Shown here: piece after piece, positions 26,125 through 35,621 of the stretch
How the letters are laid out: each line of letters starts with the position of its first letter
Numbering within the stretch: the first letter of the stretch is position 1
Assembly: GCA_913009825.1 (NCBI GenBank)
Contig: CAJVYQ010000003.1
Span: 62,001-126,000, forward strand
Origin: an uncultured Deferribacteres bacterium
Lineage (GTDB): Bacteria; Zhuqueibacterota; JdFR-76; DREG01
Direction of reading: 5' to 3'
Length of the DNA: 64,000 bases
Made by a program: the position numbers and the translations under genes
Notes under the pieces: generated by a model
The model's input: only the letters and a program-made list of their open reading frames with translations
The model's database searches: none
Told to the model about the DNA's origin: nothing

Positions 26125-26216
26125 GTAACTATTCAGATCGCCCACTAAATACACGAAAATTAATCATAATAAATATCTTTTGAGTATTTCGCATGTTTAG
26201 TGGGCTGAATAGTAAC
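26125..26216. mobile_element. 92-bp GTAAC-ended foldback element
   Basis: The ends GTAACTATTCAG and CTGAATAGTAAC are inverted repeats, with further pairing of cccactaaa and tttagtggg inside. It is flanked by GTCTATTC at 26117-26124 and 26217-26224. The right copy is also the left target copy of the next element. Confidence 0.85.
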
Positions 26217-26224
26217 GTCTATTC

Positions 26225-26384
26225 GTAACTATTCAGGTGTTTTCTTTCAATCTTTTTCGCCTTGCCGTGAACGACAAGGCTAAGAAATGAAAGGGCGCTA
26301 AAGCGTCCTATTTACGATAGCATCCTTCAGGATGCTTTCATGTCTTAGCCTGAGGGTTCACTCTCAGGCGACCTGAATAGTAAC
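26225..26384. mobile_element. 160-bp GTAAC-ended element with hairpin core, in tandem with the previous one
   Basis: The ends GTAACTATTCAGGT and ACCTGAATAGTAAC are inverted (one mismatch) and flanked by GTCTATTC at 26217-26224 and 26385-26392. The middle has the multi-hairpin core: outer arms ggctaagaaatgaaag / ctttcatgtcttagcc and an inner hairpin GCATCCTTCAGGATGC. The right target copy contains the TAG stop of the ATPase gene (26387-26389). Confidence 0.85.
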
Positions 26385-26386
26385 GT

Positions 26387-28729
26387 CTATTCTTTAAATT
26401 TCAACAGCCGCAGGGCATTAGCCACAACTGCCAATGTGCTCCCTTCGTGAAATATAATTGCCACGCTGATGCCTGCCATTCCTAATAATGTTGTGGGAAT
26501 CAGCAGTGCAATAATCCCCAGGGAAATTATTAGGTTTTGAAAAATGATTCGCCGGGACTGGCGGCTTAATGCCACGGCAAACGGCAGGCGGGACAGGTCG
26601 CTGGCCATTAGCGCCACATCGGCGGTTTCCAACGCCACGTCGGTGCCGCCGGCGCCCATGGCAATCCCCACGGTAGCATTCGCCATGGCCGGTGCGTCAT
26701 TAACTCCGTCCCCCACCATGGCGATTTTCCGGTGGCTTCTTAAATATTCCCGAATGACCTTAACCTTTTCGTCCGGTAACAACCCGGCTTTAAATTCGCT
26801 TACTTCCACTTGCCGGGCGATGGCAGCAGCTACCCGCTGGTTATCCCCGGTGAGCATAATCAATGACCGAATCCCCAATTGCCGCAGCCTTTGCATGGCA
26901 GCCCGGGCATTGGCGCGCGGCCGGTCTGCCAGCGCAATAATGCCGCCGAAACGGTTTGCGATGTGAACTAACATAGTAGTATTTCCGGCGGCTTCCAATT
27001 CCCGAACTTTTTTTATAATTTCTTCCGGGGGGCGTTCATCTTTCAATTCAAAAAATAATTTCAAATTTCCAATGGATACCGGTTGTCCATTCACCCTGCC
27101 CTGTATACCTCTTCCGGCAAAATTTTGCACATCGTCGGCTTCCGGCAGATCGAGGTTTTGCGCCCGGGCTTTTTGTAAAATAGCCTGGGCCAGCGGGTGA
27201 TTGGAACGGCTTTCCAACGCCGCCGCCATCAGGAGTAGCCGTTCCTCCGGTATCCCATTCAAAGGTACCAGAGCGGTTACCTCCGGCTTTCCCCTGGTGA
27301 TGGTACCGGTTTTATCGAAGGCGATGGCACGTAGCGCCCCCAAATTTTCCAGATGTACGCCGCCCTTTATCAGAATACCGTTCCGGCCGGCCTGGGCAAT
27401 GCCCGAAAGTATCGCGGCGGGAGTGGCAATTGCCAGCGCACAAGGAGATGCCGCTACCAAAACAGCCATGCCGCGTAAAAACGCTGTGCTCCATGAAAGC
27501 CATCCAAGCAGCGGAGGAGCAAAAATCGCCAGGATTACCCCGACTAATATCACCGGCACAAAAATCCGCTCAAATTTTTCGGTAAACTGTTGGGTGGGTG
27601 ATTTTTGAGTTTGTGCTTCTTCCACCATTTGGATCACCCTGGCCACTGTAGTATCTTTAGCCAGTTTGGTCACTTCAATTTCCAATGCGCCTTCGCCGTT
27701 TACGGAACCGGCAAAAACTTTCTCACCGGTCATTTTTTCCACCGGCACGCTTTCGCCGGTAATGGGACTTTCGTCCACTGCAGAGCTGCCTTCGATAACC
27801 CGGCCGTCGATAGGAATGCGGTCGCCGGGACGGACAATCACTACATCACCCCGTTGCAGGTCTTCCACTGCCAATTCTATCTCCGAGCTGTTGCGACGCA
27901 CCCGGGCGGTTTTGGGGGTAATTTGCCCCAGGGCCTTAATGGCGTGCCGCGCCCGGTCCATGGCGTAATGCTCCAGCGAATGACCCAGGCTGAACAGGAA
28001 TAACAGCAGCGCTCCTTCCGGCCATTCGCCCAGAATAGCCGCTCCCAGTGCCGCAACCACCATTAGAAAATCGATATCGAAGCGCAGGTGCATAACTGCC
28101 TTCAGTCCATGGCGGGTGGCATCGTAACCGCCCGAAATGTAAGCAAGTATATAGAAAACAACCGCCACCGGTAAAGGGAGACCAAATAAATTTTCACCTA
28201 AAAACCCAATTCCCAGGAATAGCCCGGCAAACAGCGCCAGCACTAATTCCCAATTTTCCTGAAACCAGGTTTGGGATTTTTCTTCCTCGATTCCATAGCC
28301 CATGCTGCGAATCCGCCGTACGATTTTATCGTGGTCCAGTTTTCGGGTGTCATATTCGATGCGCATTTTTTCCGCGGCATAATTCACCGAAACGGTAATC
28401 ACGCCCGCTCGATGTTTCATAATATGCTCGATACTGCCGGCACAATCGGCACAATCCATCCCGGTAATATGCAGGATTTCATGTTCAAACTGTCGGGTTA
28501 TTTCCGCACCCCCTTCTTTTGCCAGACGCTTTACCTTTTCTAACGAGATGAGATTCGGATCGTAATGCAGGCACAATAACGCCTCTCCGTCTTTTTGTTC
28601 AATATGGACCTTGTGAAAACCCCGGTGTTCCAGGAGGCGCTTCTGCAACTGTTGAACACATTGGTCCTTAACATCTTTGATCCGGGGGAGAAGTAATGGA
28701 ATGTCTAATTTTACTGTTTTTTTCTTCAT
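26387..28729 (-). CDS. P1B-type heavy-metal exporting ATPase
   Basis: A 780-aa intact pump. There is a cysteine-poor N-terminal HMA-like domain (about 1-80), then an HMA domain with GMDCADCA (90-97), membrane segments, the actuator motif ITGESVPVEK, SPC metal site at 428-430 (AASPCALAIATP), phosphorylated D472 in DKTGTITRG, and GDGVNDAPAMANA. SPC-type P1B ATPases typically export Co, Zn or Fe rather than Cu; specificity here is inferred. It follows the CusA/P-II genes on the same strand and probably moves metal to the periplasm for the RND pump. An element inserted at its stop codon leaves the protein unchanged. Confidence 0.93.
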   Translation of the reverse strand: MKKKTVKLDIPLLLPRIKDVKDQCVQQLQKRLLEHRGFHKVHIEQKDGEALLCLHYDPNLISLEKVKRLAKEGGAEITRQFEHEILHITGMDCADCAGSIEHIMKHRAGVITVSVNYAAEKMRIEYDTRKLDHDKIVRRIRSMGYGIEEEKSQTWFQENWELVLALFAGLFLGIGFLGENLFGLPLPVAVVFYILAYISGGYDATRHGLKAVMHLRFDIDFLMVVAALGAAILGEWPEGALLLFLFSLGHSLEHYAMDRARHAIKALGQITPKTARVRRNSSEIELAVEDLQRGDVVIVRPGDRIPIDGRVIEGSSAVDESPITGESVPVEKMTGEKVFAGSVNGEGALEIEVTKLAKDTTVARVIQMVEEAQTQKSPTQQFTEKFERIFVPVILVGVILAIFAPPLLGWLSWSTAFLRGMAVLVAASPCALAIATPAAILSGIAQAGRNGILIKGGVHLENLGALRAIAFDKTGTITRGKPEVTALVPLNGIPEERLLLMAAALESRSNHPLAQAILQKARAQNLDLPEADDVQNFAGRGIQGRVNGQPVSIGNLKLFFELKDERPPEEIIKKVRELEAAGNTTMLVHIANRFGGIIALADRPRANARAAMQRLRQLGIRSLIMLTGDNQRVAAAIARQVEVSEFKAGLLPDEKVKVIREYLRSHRKIAMVGDGVNDAPAMANATVGIAMGAGGTDVALETADVALMASDLSRLPFAVALSRQSRRIIFQNLIISLGIIALLIPTTLLGMAGISVAIIFHEGSTLAVVANALRLLKFKE

Positions 28730-28744
28730 TTCAAGACTCGTTTT

Positions 28745-29035
28745 TTAGTGAACTGCTATATTAAATTTTATATCCGGGAAATCGAAGAACAATGGTAAGC
28801 CGGTCTTTTCCATAAAAGAATGATTTATAGAGTATCCCAAAATGCTGAACAACCAGGCCAAACTTAGAAAATTTCCGTAAATTTCCCAAAATCGCTGCTG
28901 TGTGGATGATGACTTGTTAAAACGGGAAGGATCGTAACCGGTTCGTTTTCGTTGTCCAAATGTTTTAACAAAAAAAGACAATATAAAGACCGGTGAATAA
29001 ATTATCACATCTATTTGGTACCAACGCATATTCAT
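28745..29035 (-). CDS. Small membrane protein of unknown function
   Basis: A 96-aa protein with two hydrophobic segments (VIIYSPVFILSFFVKTF and SLAWLFSILGYSINHSF). I recognise no family. It sits between the P-II-like gene and the ATPase gene, with gaps of 35 and 15 bp, and is likely part of the same transcript. Confidence 0.65.
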   Translation of the reverse strand: MNMRWYQIDVIIYSPVFILSFFVKTFGQRKRTGYDPSRFNKSSSTQQRFWEIYGNFLSLAWLFSILGYSINHSFMEKTGLPLFFDFPDIKFNIAVH

Positions 29036-29070
29036 ATACCTTTCTCAAATCAACCCGGTTTTAAGAACTC

Positions 29071-29409
29071 TTAAATTGCATCTGCTCCTTCATCCGCTGT
29101 TCTAATACTTTTTGCCCTCAGAATCTCGGTCACAAATATTTTGCCGTCGCCGCGTCGCCCGGTATGGGCATTTTTATGGATACAATCTATAATTTTATCT
29201 ACATCCTCATCCGGACAAACGATCTCAAGCTTTATTTTGGGTGTAAACTCCACCACATAATCCTGATAATGGTGGGGGTAGCTTTCATCTTTTTCGCGGC
29301 CGAAGCCTTTCACATCACATACGGACAACCCGTGAATGTGAAGCTGTTTCAGAGAAGTTTCCACTTTATTAAGCATAAAAGGTTGAATATATGCTTTTAT
29401 TTCTTTCAT
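29071..29409 (-). CDS. P-II-like signalling protein linked to metal efflux (PII-NG type)
   Basis: A 112-aa ferredoxin-fold protein of the GlnB superfamily: KEIKAYIQPFMLNKVETSLK, DVKGFGREKDESYPHHYQDY (T-loop region), EIVCPDEDVDKIIDCIHKNA, then RRGDGKIFVTEI. GGAGG eight bases upstream selects the ATG at 29409 over one at 29424. The T-loop lacks a canonical uridylylated tyrosine context and is His/Tyr-rich. A P-II subgroup located beside metal RND pumps is known in the literature; this gene directly follows the CusA-like gene and fits it. It may sense metal or nucleotide and modulate the pump, which is inference. Confidence 0.88.
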   Translation of the reverse strand: MKEIKAYIQPFMLNKVETSLKQLHIHGLSVCDVKGFGREKDESYPHHYQDYVVEFTPKIKLEIVCPDEDVDKIIDCIHKNAHTGRRGDGKIFVTEILRAKSIRTADEGADAI

Positions 29410-29440
29410 GATATTTTCCTCCATACTTTAGTATTGTTAA

Positions 29441-32400
29441 TTAAAATTCCACCTTCTCTCTCTCAAACCAGCCATAAAGACTTGGCAATACAAAGAGTGT
29501 GAGAAGGGTTGATGAAAACAAACCGCCAATAACAACAGTTGCCAGCGGTCTTTGCACCTCAGAGCCGGTACCTGTTGAAAAAAGAAGCGGCATCAATCCC
29601 AGGCTGGCAACCAGGGCGGTCATCAATACCGGCCGCAATCTTAATTTTGCCCCGGTAACGATGGCATCGTGCAGATCGAGACCCTGATCCCGTAATTGAT
29701 TGAAATATGAAACCATTACCACGCCATTTAATACGGCGACACCAAATAAAGCAATAAACCCGACCGAGGCAGGAACACTTAAATAAAGTCCGGACAGGAA
29801 CAATGCCAGAATACCGCCGATGATGGCAAACGGCACGTTTAAGATGATCAGGAAAGCATTCCTTACCGAATTGAATGTAGAAAAGAGCATGATAAAAATT
29901 AACAATATCGTCAACGGCACAATCAGGGAAAGCCTTGCCATTGCCCGCTGCTGGTTCTCAAACTGTCCGCCAAAAGTAACATAATATCCCGGCGGCATGG
30001 AAACATTGCGGTCAATCTGCTGTTTGGCTTCGGCAACAAAGCTGCCCATATCGCGGCCTTCAACATTGCACTGAATTGAGATACGGCGCTGACTATTATC
30101 ACGGCTTATCTGTTTGGGTCCCACAATAGGACGGATTTCTGCAACCTGGGCCAACGGAATCCGGCCCCCGTCCGGAGTTGAGATTAAAATGTTTTTTATC
30201 TTTTCCGCGTTGTCCCGATAAAATTCCTTGTAACGGACAAAGATATCAAACCGCTTCTGCCCCTGGAAGACCTGGCCTACCGTAGAGCCGCCAATCGCAG
30301 TTTCAACCACCTCCTGCACTTCGTCCACGTTCATCCCCAGTCTGGCGATTTTATCTCGATTCACTTTAATCTGCACCTGCGGTTTACCGCTTATCTGCTC
30401 TAATTGAACATCGGCGGCGCCGGAGATGCTTGCCGCTACAGACTGAATTTCAGCCCCTTTTTGCGCCAAAAGATTCAGATCGTCGCCAAACAATTTGATA
30501 GCTAACTGCGCTTTTACCCCGCTAAGTAACTCATCCACACGCATCTGAATCGGCTGGGTAAAATTGAGCAAAACACCCGGGAATTCACTCAACTTTTCCC
30601 GCATCTTTTCTACAAGCTCCTTTTTATCTTTAACCGTCCATTGGTCTTCCGGTTTAAGAATAACATAAATTTCCGAATTGTTGACCGGTTCAGGGTCCCC
30701 GCCGACTTCTGCCCGCCCAACTCTTGAAATAACGTCGATCACTTCCGGAAATTCCAATAGAAGTGGCTCCAATGAGCGTGATACTTCGCCGGCTTGTTGC
30801 AGTGAAGTGCTCGGCGAGAGGGTGATTCGGACCGCCACCGTGCCTTCATCTAAAATTGGTACAAACTCTGTTCCCAGAAATGGGACAAGAAGCAAACTAC
30901 CGATCAACAAAATAATGGCAACAACAAGAGTTAGCACGCGTCGTTTTATTACACGTTCAAGAACAGGGATGTAGATTGATTGTAAAAAGCTGACAATTAT
31001 ATTTTTCTTCTCCTTTATACCTTTGGAAAAAAAATAAGTGCACAAAACCGGCACCAGCGTTAAGGAAAAGATCAGCGAGCCTAACATGGCAAAACTGATG
31101 GTAAACGCCATCGGGCTGAACATTTTTCCTTCTACATCCTGCAGCGTGAACAATGGTAAGAAAACAATGATTATGATGGAAATCGCAAACACGATCGGCC
31201 GGCCGACCTCCCTGCAAGCCTGTAAAATCACCGGAACAGCTTTTCCATCCTGTGGACGATTTTCACTCAGGTGCCGGATGATGTTTTCCACCATAACAAT
31301 GGAACCGTCTACCATCATACCAATTCCAATTGCAAGGCCGCCGAGGGACATCAGATTCGCAGACATACCCGTATAGTTCATCAAAATGAAGGCGACTAAT
31401 ACAGATAACGGCAAGACAAGTGTAACAATAAAAGCGCTGCGTAAATTTCCTAAAAACAACAACAACACAATAACCACCAGAATTCCTCCTTCCAGCAGCG
31501 CATCTTTCACCGTACCGGTCGCCTTTTTAACCAAATCTGCCTGATCGTAATAGGGAACAACTTGCACGCCTTTTGGCAGCGAGGCATTGATTTGTTCCAC
31601 TTTTTTCTCAACTTCTCCAATCACTTTAGAAGTATTCTCGCCTAATAGTTTTAACACAATTCCCGAAACCACTTCACCTTTATTATTCATGGAAACCAGA
31701 CCGCGGCGGATTTCCGGACCAAAGGCAACTTTTGCAATATCACGAATGTAAACCGGAATTTCGTTTCTGCGCACTACTTTGATATTTTCGATATCCTTTA
31801 ACGTAGATACCCAGCCTAATCCGCGGATGAGATATTCCTCAGAATAACGGACAATAAAATTCCCGCCGACATTGCGGTTGTTTGCTTTTACCACATCCAG
31901 CACTTCATCGAGAGTGATGTCGTATTTCTGCATTAAAACCGGATCGAGTTGAATCTGATACTGTTTTACTTCCCCGCCAAAGCTCAATATTTCAGTAACG
32001 CCGGGAACGGTGCGCAGTTGAAACTTTACAATCCAGTCCTGTATTTCCCTTAACTCCATCAACGAATAACCTTCGCCCTGTAAATAATATTGGTAAACCT
32101 GTCCCAGGCCGGAGGTGATGGGGCCTAATTCCGGAAAACCAAGTCCCTCCGGTATCTCTCCCTTTGCCGATTCAAGACGCTCGAAAACTAATTGCCGGGC
32201 AAAATAAATATCCACATTGTCTTTAAAATAGACCGAAACGACTGATAAGCCAAAAGTTGAAACAGATTTCACGTCACGGATATCCGGTAATCCATTCATA
32301 GCTACTTCGATTGGATAGGTGATTAATTGTTCGACTTCTTCCGGCGCCAGACCGGATGCTTCAGTAAATACCTGAACCAGAACCGGTGAAACATCCGGAA

Positions 32401-32515
32401 AAGCATCTATTGGTAACTTTTGTAATGAGATAACGCCGGCCACAATAAGCAGTGCAGTAAAAATCAAAATTAATAATCTTTGGCGGGCGGCAAACTCGAT
32501 GATTTTATCAATCAT
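29441..32515 (-). CDS. cusA-like: CusA/CzcA-family heavy-metal efflux RND pump
   Basis: A 1024-aa inner-membrane RND transporter. The N-terminal VSPVLVQVFTEASGLAPEEVE is typical of the HME subfamily. The transmembrane-4 proton-relay region LAIGIGMMVDGSIVMVEN (about 394-411) has Asp403 and Glu410 and is intermediate between the CusA and CzcA versions, so the metal cannot be named from it. It forms a tripartite complex with the upstream CusB- and CusC-like genes. About 135 bp containing a foldback element separates it from cusB. Confidence 0.93.
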   Translation of the reverse strand: MIDKIIEFAARQRLLILIFTALLIVAGVISLQKLPIDAFPDVSPVLVQVFTEASGLAPEEVEQLITYPIEVAMNGLPDIRDVKSVSTFGLSVVSVYFKDNVDIYFARQLVFERLESAKGEIPEGLGFPELGPITSGLGQVYQYYLQGEGYSLMELREIQDWIVKFQLRTVPGVTEILSFGGEVKQYQIQLDPVLMQKYDITLDEVLDVVKANNRNVGGNFIVRYSEEYLIRGLGWVSTLKDIENIKVVRRNEIPVYIRDIAKVAFGPEIRRGLVSMNNKGEVVSGIVLKLLGENTSKVIGEVEKKVEQINASLPKGVQVVPYYDQADLVKKATGTVKDALLEGGILVVIVLLLFLGNLRSAFIVTLVLPLSVLVAFILMNYTGMSANLMSLGGLAIGIGMMVDGSIVMVENIIRHLSENRPQDGKAVPVILQACREVGRPIVFAISIIIIVFLPLFTLQDVEGKMFSPMAFTISFAMLGSLIFSLTLVPVLCTYFFSKGIKEKKNIIVSFLQSIYIPVLERVIKRRVLTLVVAIILLIGSLLLVPFLGTEFVPILDEGTVAVRITLSPSTSLQQAGEVSRSLEPLLLEFPEVIDVISRVGRAEVGGDPEPVNNSEIYVILKPEDQWTVKDKKELVEKMREKLSEFPGVLLNFTQPIQMRVDELLSGVKAQLAIKLFGDDLNLLAQKGAEIQSVAASISGAADVQLEQISGKPQVQIKVNRDKIARLGMNVDEVQEVVETAIGGSTVGQVFQGQKRFDIFVRYKEFYRDNAEKIKNILISTPDGGRIPLAQVAEIRPIVGPKQISRDNSQRRISIQCNVEGRDMGSFVAEAKQQIDRNVSMPPGYYVTFGGQFENQQRAMARLSLIVPLTILLIFIMLFSTFNSVRNAFLIILNVPFAIIGGILALFLSGLYLSVPASVGFIALFGVAVLNGVVMVSYFNQLRDQGLDLHDAIVTGAKLRLRPVLMTALVASLGLMPLLFSTGTGSEVQRPLATVVIGGLFSSTLLTLFVLPSLYGWFEREKVEF

Positions 32516-32538
32516 AATCGATTCTCCTTGGAATTATT

Positions 32539-32619
32539 GTAACTATTCCGTCCACAAAACACTCAAAAAATATTATCGGATTATTATTCGAGTCTTTCGC
32601 GGGCTGACTGAGTAGTTAC
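32539..32619. mobile_element. 81-bp GTAAC-ended foldback element between cusA and cusB
   Basis: The ends GTAACTATTCCGTC and GACTGAGTAGTTAC are imperfect inverted repeats, flanked by GAATTATT (32531-32538) and GAATTATG (32620-32627), a 7-of-8 target duplication. It was inserted within the efflux operon without interrupting a gene. Confidence 0.75.
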
Positions 32620-32649
32620 GAATTATGGTTAAAACTAATTTTCATAAAA

Positions 32650-33840
32650 TCAGTGATCTTCGCCAAATGATTCTTTTTCCATTTCGGACTTTACAAAAAA
32701 TATTTTTTGAATAACGATTTTCTCATGCTCTTGAACTCCTTCTTTAATTTGAATCTGCCTGTCAGACTGTTCTCCAATAACGACATTCTGTTTTCTGTAT
32801 TTGTTTGGTTCAATTTCTACAAAAACAAAATAATCGGTACCGTCATATTGTACCGCTTCATCGGGCACTACAAGAATTGTATCCGGCGAGCCGTAATAAA
32901 ATTCTATTGTGGTAAACATATTCGGAATTAATTCAGACTTTCCCCGTTTGATTTCTACGAAAACTGTAAATGTCCGGGATCGAGGATCCAACTCTTTGTT
33001 AATTTTGATTACATGCCCCGGAAATTTTTCATCAGGCAGAGCGGTAGCAGTGATGCCTGCTTCTTGTCCTGTTTTTAAATTTGCATAATCCTTTTCGTAA
33101 ACCTCTGCCTCCACCCAAATGCGGGTATTATCAATTACTTTCATGATATCCGTTTCCTGCTGAACCATTTGTCCCAGTTCGATATTACGTTCGGTTACGT
33201 AACCGTTGATCGGGCTTTTAACAGTAAGGATGCCTCGTCTATGTTCGTCGCCGATAAACATTGTTTCCACATCTTCCTCGCTGAAACCGAGTGAGTGCAA
33301 TTTACGGTCGGCTGCTTTCAATTCCGCCTCGGCCCTTTCAAAACTTGCTTTGGCGGCGATTAAATCCTTTTCCGCTTTAATGTCCTTCTCACGCAATTTT
33401 TTAATTCGCTCATAGTTGGTTTTTTCAGCCTGATATGCTGCTTTGGCACGGATATAATCAGCCGTGATATTAGCAATTTCCAAACTTTCAAGCTCGAATA
33501 GTAGCTGCCCTTTTTTCACATAGTCGCCAATCTGGACATAAATTTTACGCACCCGCCCGGATACCAGGCTATTCAAATGAGCAACGAAATCAGGATTTAC
33601 GACCACTTTGCCCTGGGCTGTAAACGACTGACGTATGGTTGTCCGCTGTGGCGTCCCCACTTTTATGCCAACTTCCCGGACGATCTCCGGCGATAAAACA
33701 ATCTCTTCATTATGTTCACTGCTCTCTTGTTTCATTTCGGTTCTATTTTCGTCTCCTCCCGCACAGCCGATAATAAAAAATCCCAAAATCAACAGTATAA
33801 TTCGATTGGATCCAAACGTCAAGAATGTGTTAAGTTTCAT
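32650..33840 (-). CDS. cusB-like: CusB-like periplasmic adaptor (membrane fusion protein)
   Basis: A 396-aa membrane fusion protein with a lipobox-like end of the signal (LILGFFIIGCAGG). The barrel-sandwich halves LVSGRVRKIYVQIGDYVKKG and GYVTERNIELGQMVQQETDI flank a long coiled-coil hairpin (about 120-200). It links the RND pump to the outer-membrane channel. The first ATG overlaps the cusC stop by four bases, so the two are translationally coupled. The early segment EMKQESSEHNEE is hydrophilic and carries a Met-His pair but no clear metal motif. Confidence 0.92.
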   Translation of the reverse strand: MKLNTFLTFGSNRIILLILGFFIIGCAGGDENRTEMKQESSEHNEEIVLSPEIVREVGIKVGTPQRTTIRQSFTAQGKVVVNPDFVAHLNSLVSGRVRKIYVQIGDYVKKGQLLFELESLEIANITADYIRAKAAYQAEKTNYERIKKLREKDIKAEKDLIAAKASFERAEAELKAADRKLHSLGFSEEDVETMFIGDEHRRGILTVKSPINGYVTERNIELGQMVQQETDIMKVIDNTRIWVEAEVYEKDYANLKTGQEAGITATALPDEKFPGHVIKINKELDPRSRTFTVFVEIKRGKSELIPNMFTTIEFYYGSPDTILVVPDEAVQYDGTDYFVFVEIEPNKYRKQNVVIGEQSDRQIQIKEGVQEHEKIVIQKIFFVKSEMEKESFGEDH

Positions 33841-35066
33841 AATTCTACTCCTACCAATTTTTCCAAATGTGCTATTTCTATTTGATAGTTTCTTAATGAT
33901 TGCAAATAACCTCCCCGTGTTTGAATAAACGTCTGCTGTGCGTCAATAAATTGCATATAGCCAATTTCTCCTACGTTATAGCTTTCCCGGGCAATGCGAA
34001 ATACTTCTTCCGCTTCACCTAATAAACTTATTTGGTATAAGGTTACTTCGTTGGCCGCCTTTTCTAAATTGGCCGTAGCCTGGTTAAATTCCCTTTGCAA
34101 ACGCAGTTGTTCCGCAGTTAGAAGTTGGTTCACTATTGCCAGTTGCGCCCTGGCGGATTCAACGCGTCCTTTCTGCCCCATAAACCACAAAGGGAAAGAC
34201 AAACTAATTTCTCCGCCTTTAAAATCTACCTTATCTATTTGCTGGTTGAAGTAAGTAAGAGAAATCTGCGGCAGGAAACCGGCATAGGCCAAACGTTTGG
34301 CATTTAACGATGACGTTTTGGAACTTTGCGCCGCCCGGATTGCCGGATGACCCAGTAAATATTTTTTTAATTCTTCATAAGAAATAATTTTAATCTTCTC
34401 AGGAATTGAATCCGATAAAACGATTTTTATCAAATCATCACTTTTCAGGCCTAAAACCTCACGCAAAACAGACTCCGCAGCATCCAGGTCTTTTTGCATA
34501 CCATTCAGGCGCCTTTGCGCTTCGCCGAGGTTAACTTTTGCCTTGAGCATGGTTAAACGGTCGCTGTCGCCTAATTCATAGCTTTGTTTCGCCCGGTCGA
34601 AAAAATCCTGCGAAAGCTTAAGGTTTTGTCTGGCCAGTTCCACCAATCCTTGCTGCATCAATATGGTAAAGTAGGCTTCTTTAACCTGGAAAGTAAGTTC
34701 CCTTTCGAACTCCTGTAAGTTGAAATATTTCTGCTGGATTTCAGCGCGTAACAATTTGTGGCGAAATATGTAATTAGTGGGAAAGTCGAATGACTGGGAG
34801 AAAAATAACCTTTTTTCCCCATAATTAGTGTAAGTTTGATGTTTGGGAACTGCTTCAATTTCAATCCCTGTTTCCGGGTTTTCCGGCATTATTTCAGACC
34901 AATAAACCCCTCTTTGGAAATCAATCTTTTTTTGCTGAACCTTATAAAGAGGATTACTTTTCAGCGCCAGGCTTTTTGCCTCTTTCAACGATAAAATAAG
35001 CGTTTGCTGTGCAGAGGCACTTAAATTCATAATCAGAATAAAAATGATCGGAAACATTTTTTTCAT
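33837..35066 (-). CDS. cusC-like: CusC-like outer-membrane efflux channel (TolC family)
   Basis: A 409-aa protein with a signal peptide ending SASAQQ and two TolC-type outer-membrane-efflux repeats: LSLKEAKSLALKSNPLYKV near the N-terminus and NVGEIGYMQFIDAQQTFIQT near the C-terminus. Long alpha-helical stretches match the periplasmic tunnel. It is the first of the three pump genes in transcription order and overlaps cusB by four bases. Confidence 0.9.
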   Translation of the reverse strand: MKKMFPIIFILIMNLSASAQQTLILSLKEAKSLALKSNPLYKVQQKKIDFQRGVYWSEIMPENPETGIEIEAVPKHQTYTNYGEKRLFFSQSFDFPTNYIFRHKLLRAEIQQKYFNLQEFERELTFQVKEAYFTILMQQGLVELARQNLKLSQDFFDRAKQSYELGDSDRLTMLKAKVNLGEAQRRLNGMQKDLDAAESVLREVLGLKSDDLIKIVLSDSIPEKIKIISYEELKKYLLGHPAIRAAQSSKTSSLNAKRLAYAGFLPQISLTYFNQQIDKVDFKGGEISLSFPLWFMGQKGRVESARAQLAIVNQLLTAEQLRLQREFNQATANLEKAANEVTLYQISLLGEAEEVFRIARESYNVGEIGYMQFIDAQQTFIQTRGGYLQSLRNYQIEIAHLEKLVGVEL

Positions 35067-35146
35067 TTAAAACTCCTGTTTTATTCAAAATAAATCCCGC
35101 AAAACAAAATGAAGAATGATGGATATTCTAAAATAGAAGAAGGACA

Positions 35147-35461
35147 TTAAAGTATAAATACCTGAATGAATAAAAGAACCGGTTTACTGTAACGGAAAGG
35201 ATTGGTCGGGTTTGATGAACGATATTTAAATCCGGTATTTAAACTTTGCAATTTTAATGGATACTTATTTAGGCCGTTACCGGTGTATTCAAACTCCATC
35301 TCATAATGCTTTCTTAAATAAACTTTCATTGAATTTGATATTAAAGTCGGAAAAAAATGCTGCTTATGATCGGTTTCCGCTGTTTTCGGCAAGCTCAATT
35401 CAGAATGCAAAAAAATTGCAGTGAATGCCAATAGCACGAAAATATTTAAAAGTGCTCTCAA
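35147..35461 (-). CDS. Small secreted protein of unknown function upstream of cusC
   Basis: A 104-aa protein with an N-terminal hydrophobic segment (LLNIFVLLAFTAIFLHSEL) resembling a signal peptide or anchor. The rest is basic and aromatic with no motif I recognise. It lies 80 bp before cusC on the same strand. Small poorly conserved proteins often begin metal RND operons, so a role with the pump is possible, but the frame could also be non-coding. Confidence 0.45.
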   Translation of the reverse strand: MRALLNIFVLLAFTAIFLHSELSLPKTAETDHKQHFFPTLISNSMKVYLRKHYEMEFEYTGNGLNKYPLKLQSLNTGFKYRSSNPTNPFRYSKPVLLFIQVFIL

Positions 35462-35621
35462 TTTTCATACACTTCTTATTCTTTATATTTCTTTTCAATT
35501 TTTGAATCAATTTATTAAATTCGTTCTATTAAAAATAATTTCGTCACTCGCACTGCCGCTATTCCATATCCATATACCTGGGGATCCCATCTCCTCTCTC
35601 GATAACATTTCATATTTCAGC

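Noticed and set aside
28745-29035. Reading the 96-aa membrane protein as part of the ATPase
   Set aside because: It has its own stop before the ATPase start, is not in frame with it, and lacks ATPase motifs.
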